Below, piece after piece: positions 60,961 through 64,000 of a stretch of DNA of 64,000 bases (positions are counted from its first letter, which is position 1; each line of letters opens with the position of its first letter). Made by a program: the position numbers and the translations under genes. The DNA is taken from the IMG/VR virus record IMGVR_UViG_3300033153_004222, positions 17,288 through 81,287 of that record; one strand, given 5' to 3'. This DNA is from a virus. Below the pieces are notes generated by a model, which worked only from the letters and a program-made list of their open reading frames with translations, was not told where the DNA came from and searched no databases.

Positions 60961-60996
60961 AAAAAGGAGGATTTGCTACCTGCTTATCCTCCCCCT
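60961..60996 (-). terminator. Intrinsic terminator on the - strand
   Basis: Read on the - strand, GGAGGAT (60993-60987) pairs with ATCCTCC (60973-60967) around a 13-nt loop and is followed by six T residues (60966-60961). It lies downstream of the gene 61034-61339 and upstream of the gene ending at 60943, so it probably limits read-through into the tail operon. Confidence 0.75.
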
Positions 60997-61033
60997 TAAC
61001 AAAATATTATTTATTCTATACAATATAGAATAC

Positions 61034-61339
61034 TTATTCTCCGTTTTCCAAAAGTCGATAAGCTTGACCTACAATCAGAGGCATATATAATCCTCCTATA
61101 AGCTTTTTAAGAAGAGCAATGTCTTCTACTTTGATAGATACAGGAGAACCATTTGCTTTTGAAATAGATTCTGCAAGTATATATCTTTCTGCTTTTTCTT
61201 CTCCAGATATTTTTTCATCTGCTGAAGCTGGTGTAAGCAAAGCTGTAACTGCAACTGTTTTTAGATCCAGGGCTTTGTCTTGGGTTAAAACTTTTTCTCC
61301 ATCTAAAGTTTTAAATCCTTTGTTAAAATTTATTCTCAT
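61034..61339 (-). CDS. Small conserved phage protein, unknown function
   Basis: The 101-residue protein has VLTQDKALDLKTVAVTALLT, then SGEEKAERYILAESISKANG and KVEDIALLKKLIGGLYMPLI, then VGQAYRLLE. Similar small proteins (D-x-T-L-x-x-V-x-x-A-L followed by K-x-x-R-x-x-L-A) are encoded near tail and lysis genes of many phages; their role is unknown. An inverted repeat ATTCTATA-CAA-TATAGAAT (61014-61032) lies next to its stop codon. Confidence 0.6.
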   Translation of the reverse strand: MRINFNKGFKTLDGEKVLTQDKALDLKTVAVTALLTPASADEKISGEEKAERYILAESISKANGSPVSIKVEDIALLKKLIGGLYMPLIVGQAYRLLENGE

Positions 61340-61361
61340 TATCTCTTTTTTTAATTAATAA

Positions 61362-61691
61362 TTAATTTCTTTTTTTATATCGACCAAGTTCATCTCGATC
61401 ATCCTCTTTATTCATATTTTCCAAACATCTTGTTAATTTATGAATATCATCTTTAATATCATTACACATTATATCTAATTTTTCTCCTAATTGCAAGAAT
61501 TTTAAGTTATTAACATGTTGAAGATTATCTAAACCATGATCAAATTTCTGTTCTACCAGTTCTATTTTACCTTTAAGCTTTCCTTGAGTGTCTTTACTCT
61601 CTCTTATATCAGCCCAAAGTTGTTTTAATATAAAGCCCACTACAGCTAAAAGAATTCCTATTGCGTATGTTAATAAGTCGTTTAATTCCAT
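61362..61691 (-). CDS. Holin-like membrane protein with coiled coil
   Basis: The 109-residue protein has one N-terminal transmembrane segment (about residues 8-25, LTYAIGILLAVVGFILKQL) followed by a long amphipathic helix and a charged C-terminus. This layout resembles XhlA/haemolysin-like holins and small phage membrane proteins. It lies between the tail fibre gene and a small conserved gene, away from the endolysin-like gene, so a holin role is possible but not proven. Confidence 0.55.
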   Translation of the reverse strand: MELNDLLTYAIGILLAVVGFILKQLWADIRESKDTQGKLKGKIELVEQKFDHGLDNLQHVNNLKFLQLGEKLDIMCNDIKDDIHKLTRCLENMNKEDDRDELGRYKKRN

Positions 61692-61708
61692 GATTACTAT
61701 TTATATTT

Positions 61709-63835
61709 TTATACTTGTGCCGTATAGCTTACTAAAGCATATCCAGCACTTAATTTTGCAAATACTAAAACATCTCTTTCTCCCCCTGCCATACCAGTAG
61801 TAATAACGGGAGATCCACCGCTAAATCTAAATTCTGCAACAAAATTCAATACTGCAACACCTGTATTAGCTACTTCCATTACATAAAGGTTTCCTATATC
61901 TCCTCCTTCAGGTAACTGGACTACATTAGTTCCATTAGCAGGTAAAGAAATTTCTATACTATTATAAATATTTAAATCCCAGCTAACAGGATCGCCTACT
62001 CCAGGAGTAGCACCTTCTTGCTCTCCTTCTGCACAATTATCAAGCTGACACCATTCTGTTCCATCATATCCCCAAAATCCTTTAGTAGTAATATCTCCTA
62101 CTCCTGCTGAATCAGCAAAAGCTACCAAACCATTAATAGGTCCCACTATCGCTTCTACCTGTACTCCGGTCATTCTTGGTAATAAAATTCCTTCTGTATT
62201 AGATTGAAATTCTACAACAGCACAAGAAAGTAATCCCCCTCCTGTGCCAAATCCTACTTTACCATTTGTAAATTCTAATTCAAAGGAATCTATATCTACA
62301 TTTCTATTGCCATCTACTGTAGCATCTGCTGAGTAAATAGTATCAACTCCTAAACCTCCTGGCGTTTCCCAATATAAAACTCCTGCTGCATTTGTAGCTA
62401 AAACCATTCCGAGAGAAGCTCCATCTGCTGCAGGAAAAGTATATACTTCATTAAAAGTTACTGTTCCTAATCCTATATCTCCTGATATAAGAATATTTCC
62501 ACAACTTCCTATTCTAAGTTCATTATCAACCCCTGCCGCAGAAGCATCAATTCCTTTTCCAATATAAGTATTACAACTTCCAGTAGTTAAAACTCCTCCA
62601 GATTCTGCTCCGATAGATGTATTTTTATCTCCAGTAGTTAATGCAAGAAGAGCCCCGGATCCAACACCTACATTTTCATTTGAAGTATCTCCTATAAGAT
62701 GTCCAGCTCTATATCCAACCATGACATTATCATCATTAGAAACAGCATCCCCTGCTGATCCAGAAGTTCCTGCAAAAGCTCCTAAATAAGTATTTTGTAC
62801 TCCTTTTTCTTTTTGACCAGAACTATATCCTACAAAAGTATTAGAATCATTAGTATCTGATTGAAATCCAGCATTACATCCTATAATAACATTTCCAGTA
62901 GCACCTACTGCGAATATAGGAGCTGTATTATCATCTCCTATAAGAACTGAAGAAGTTCCATCATTACATCTTAGACGAATATCATCCTCAAACATAAAAT
63001 TAGAACTATAGTCAAAATCATTTGTAGCTACATTTACAAAAGGAATTTCATCTCTTAAGCCATAAGTAGGACCAACAGCTCCTGAAAAAGAAATAATTCC
63101 TGTAACATTATCATATATAATAGGAGCTAAAGCAGATATGGCCAATCTTGCTCTTGCAGATGTAAAATATAAATTTATACCTCCTTCAGTAAGATTGTCT
63201 GTGGTTTTAGCAGCAAACATTGTATCAAAACGAGGTTGTGTCATATACCAATTAACAGCTCCTTCAGAAAGATCATCAGTATCTTTAGTTGTCCATTTAT
63301 CTTCCCATCTTTGATGCGTATAATAATATCTGTTTCCATCAGTTTCAATTCCTGCTCCTCCAACAGCCGATCCATCAGAACCTTCTGGTAGATCATTTGT
63401 ATCTGCTGGAGGGACAATTCCTGCTACAGCAGCATTTAATTGTTGTAATGTAACTGCACCGAGAGCTGCAACTGCATCACCACTAAGGATTAATAACCCT
63501 GACATAGTTCCTCCTGCTAAAGGAAGCATTGTATCTACATATGTTTTGTTTGTAAGATCATTCCCAGCTACAGGAGCATTTGGATTTTGAAATTGATTTC
63601 CTGCACCACTCATTACTAATGTTCCTGTCATAGGACCATTAGAAGCATCTATTTTTAATCTATCATTTTGTAAAGCTACTATATCAGCAATTATAGCTGA
63701 AGGATCAAATGTACACGCATCTATAACATCTTGTCCTGTTAAATAGTAATTTAAAGCTGCCCGTGCAATTACAAATAAATCTGCCGGATCGAGTGCGACT
63801 CCATCAGGTAATTGTGATATTTTTTTTGATGCCAT
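61709..63835 (-). CDS. Tail fibre protein
   Basis: The 708-residue protein starts with MASKKISQLPDGVALDPADL, a typical N-terminal anchor of phage fibres, and carries repeats found in collar and fibre shafts: NGPMTGTLVMSGAGNQFQNP, LTNKTYVDTMLPLAGGTMSG. From about residue 310 it shows imperfect 20-30-residue beta-helical repeats with G-x-N-x-x-x-G (NVIIGCNAGFQS, NTFVGYSSGQ, NTYLGAFAG, NVMVGYRAGH, NVGVGSGAL, NTSIGAESGG, NTYIGKG), like the head repeats of trimeric autotransporters. It would bind host surface receptors. No C-terminal chaperone (endosialidase-type) was seen. Confidence 0.8.
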   Translation of the reverse strand: MASKKISQLPDGVALDPADLFVIARAALNYYLTGQDVIDACTFDPSAIIADIVALQNDRLKIDASNGPMTGTLVMSGAGNQFQNPNAPVAGNDLTNKTYVDTMLPLAGGTMSGLLILSGDAVAALGAVTLQQLNAAVAGIVPPADTNDLPEGSDGSAVGGAGIETDGNRYYYTHQRWEDKWTTKDTDDLSEGAVNWYMTQPRFDTMFAAKTTDNLTEGGINLYFTSARARLAISALAPIIYDNVTGIISFSGAVGPTYGLRDEIPFVNVATNDFDYSSNFMFEDDIRLRCNDGTSSVLIGDDNTAPIFAVGATGNVIIGCNAGFQSDTNDSNTFVGYSSGQKEKGVQNTYLGAFAGTSGSAGDAVSNDDNVMVGYRAGHLIGDTSNENVGVGSGALLALTTGDKNTSIGAESGGVLTTGSCNTYIGKGIDASAAGVDNELRIGSCGNILISGDIGLGTVTFNEVYTFPAADGASLGMVLATNAAGVLYWETPGGLGVDTIYSADATVDGNRNVDIDSFELEFTNGKVGFGTGGGLLSCAVVEFQSNTEGILLPRMTGVQVEAIVGPINGLVAFADSAGVGDITTKGFWGYDGTEWCQLDNCAEGEQEGATPGVGDPVSWDLNIYNSIEISLPANGTNVVQLPEGGDIGNLYVMEVANTGVAVLNFVAEFRFSGGSPVITTGMAGGERDVLVFAKLSAGYALVSYTAQV

Positions 63836-63845
63836 TTTTTTAAAT

Positions 63846-64000
63846 TTAACTAAATGTAAGAGCTTTCATTCTTGCTATATATGCTTCCCACGCTGCCTCA
63901 TCTTGAGCCAATAAACAAGTGGTTAGTTCTAATTCTATACAATCTTCTGCTACTGTATCTTCTACTAATAATAACCCTGCATCTTCTAAAGCAATACAAC
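63846..64000 (-). CDS. 3' end of a gene continuing beyond the window
   Basis: Only the last 51 codons (50 residues plus stop) of this gene lie in the window; the start is past position 64000. The visible residues are acidic with several cysteines (LEDAGLLLVEDTVAEDCIEL, then TTCLLAQDEAAWEAYIARMK). The tail fibre ATG lies ten bases downstream of its stop codon, so it is the upstream gene of the same operon. Function cannot be inferred. Confidence 0.7.
   Translation of the reverse strand, partial: CIALEDAGLLLVEDTVAEDCIELELTTCLLAQDEAAWEAYIARMKALTFS

Noticed and set aside
1-64000. CRISPR array
   Set aside because: No regularly spaced identical repeats of 25-40 nt were seen; the repeats found are few and diverged.
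26261-64000. Stop-codon reassignment, known in some crAss-like phages
   Set aside because: The giant genes read through without in-frame stops under the standard bacterial code and end at sensible positions next to the following starts.

Overview
The window looks like part of the genome of a large tailed dsDNA bacteriophage of Bacteroidota, most likely a crAss-like phage (order Crassvirales) or a close relative. The evidence is the combination of features. A left arm of small accessory and replication genes runs on the + strand. It faces a right arm of virion genes on the - strand. The right arm has giant open reading frames (1141, 1334, 1670, 1906 and 4281 codons), and the largest carries an RNA-polymerase active-site motif (D3360-F-D-V-D). 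DNA is AT-rich, start codons follow A/T-rich leaders without Shine-Dalgarno sequences (as in Bacteroidota), and the standard bacterial code reads the giant genes without interruption. Terminase, portal and major capsid genes are not in the window; they should lie beyond position 64000.

Positions 1-2870 are mostly non-coding and hold the strongest novelty. There are three small ORFs, a two-copy repeat, a three-copy repeat built on ACTCCTACTAAT followed by hairpins, a three-way-junction RNA, and an 82-nt tRNA-like domain. That domain resembles the acceptor part of tmRNA (G3-U70 pair, encoded CCA, no tag region). An approximately 850-nt hairpin-dense tract follows and ends in an intrinsic terminator at 2804-2841. 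In position and style it resembles the giant ornate phage RNAs (GOLLD, ROOL), but I cannot confirm the family.

Positions 2870-13990 carry about 30 small + strand genes, often overlapping by ATGA. They include a Mom-like DNA-modification acyltransferase and several small families widespread in phages (MGFFSWKT, MGTRSLT, MANHCYN, DUF3846-like, DUF6915-like). Several intergenic gaps fold into closed multi-branched RNAs placed just upstream of start codons.

Positions 13983-25472 are the replication module. It holds family A DNA polymerase with proofreading domain, superfamily II helicase, RecA/Sak4-like ATPase, SSB-like protein, TOPRIM primase, RusA-like resolvase, 5'-3' exonuclease, and a MoxR-type AAA+ ATPase with a probable VWA-like partner. 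The two arms converge on a hairpin at 26209-26243.

Positions 26261-64000 (- strand) are the virion and lysis genes. In transcription order they are: a partial gene, a tail fibre, a holin-like protein, a small conserved protein, connector/ring-type proteins, a muzzle-type tail protein, a repeat-rich cargo protein with a DUF2272-like hydrolase domain, a second cargo-like protein, the giant protein with a zincin motif and virion RNA polymerase motif, an ADP-ribosyltransferase-like polyvalent protein, a small virion protein and an endolysin-like protein. The order muzzle, cargo, RNA polymerase follows the crAss-like plan, in which the polymerase and cargo are packaged and injected to transcribe early genes. 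Nothing here is experimentally known; family names come from motifs read by eye.
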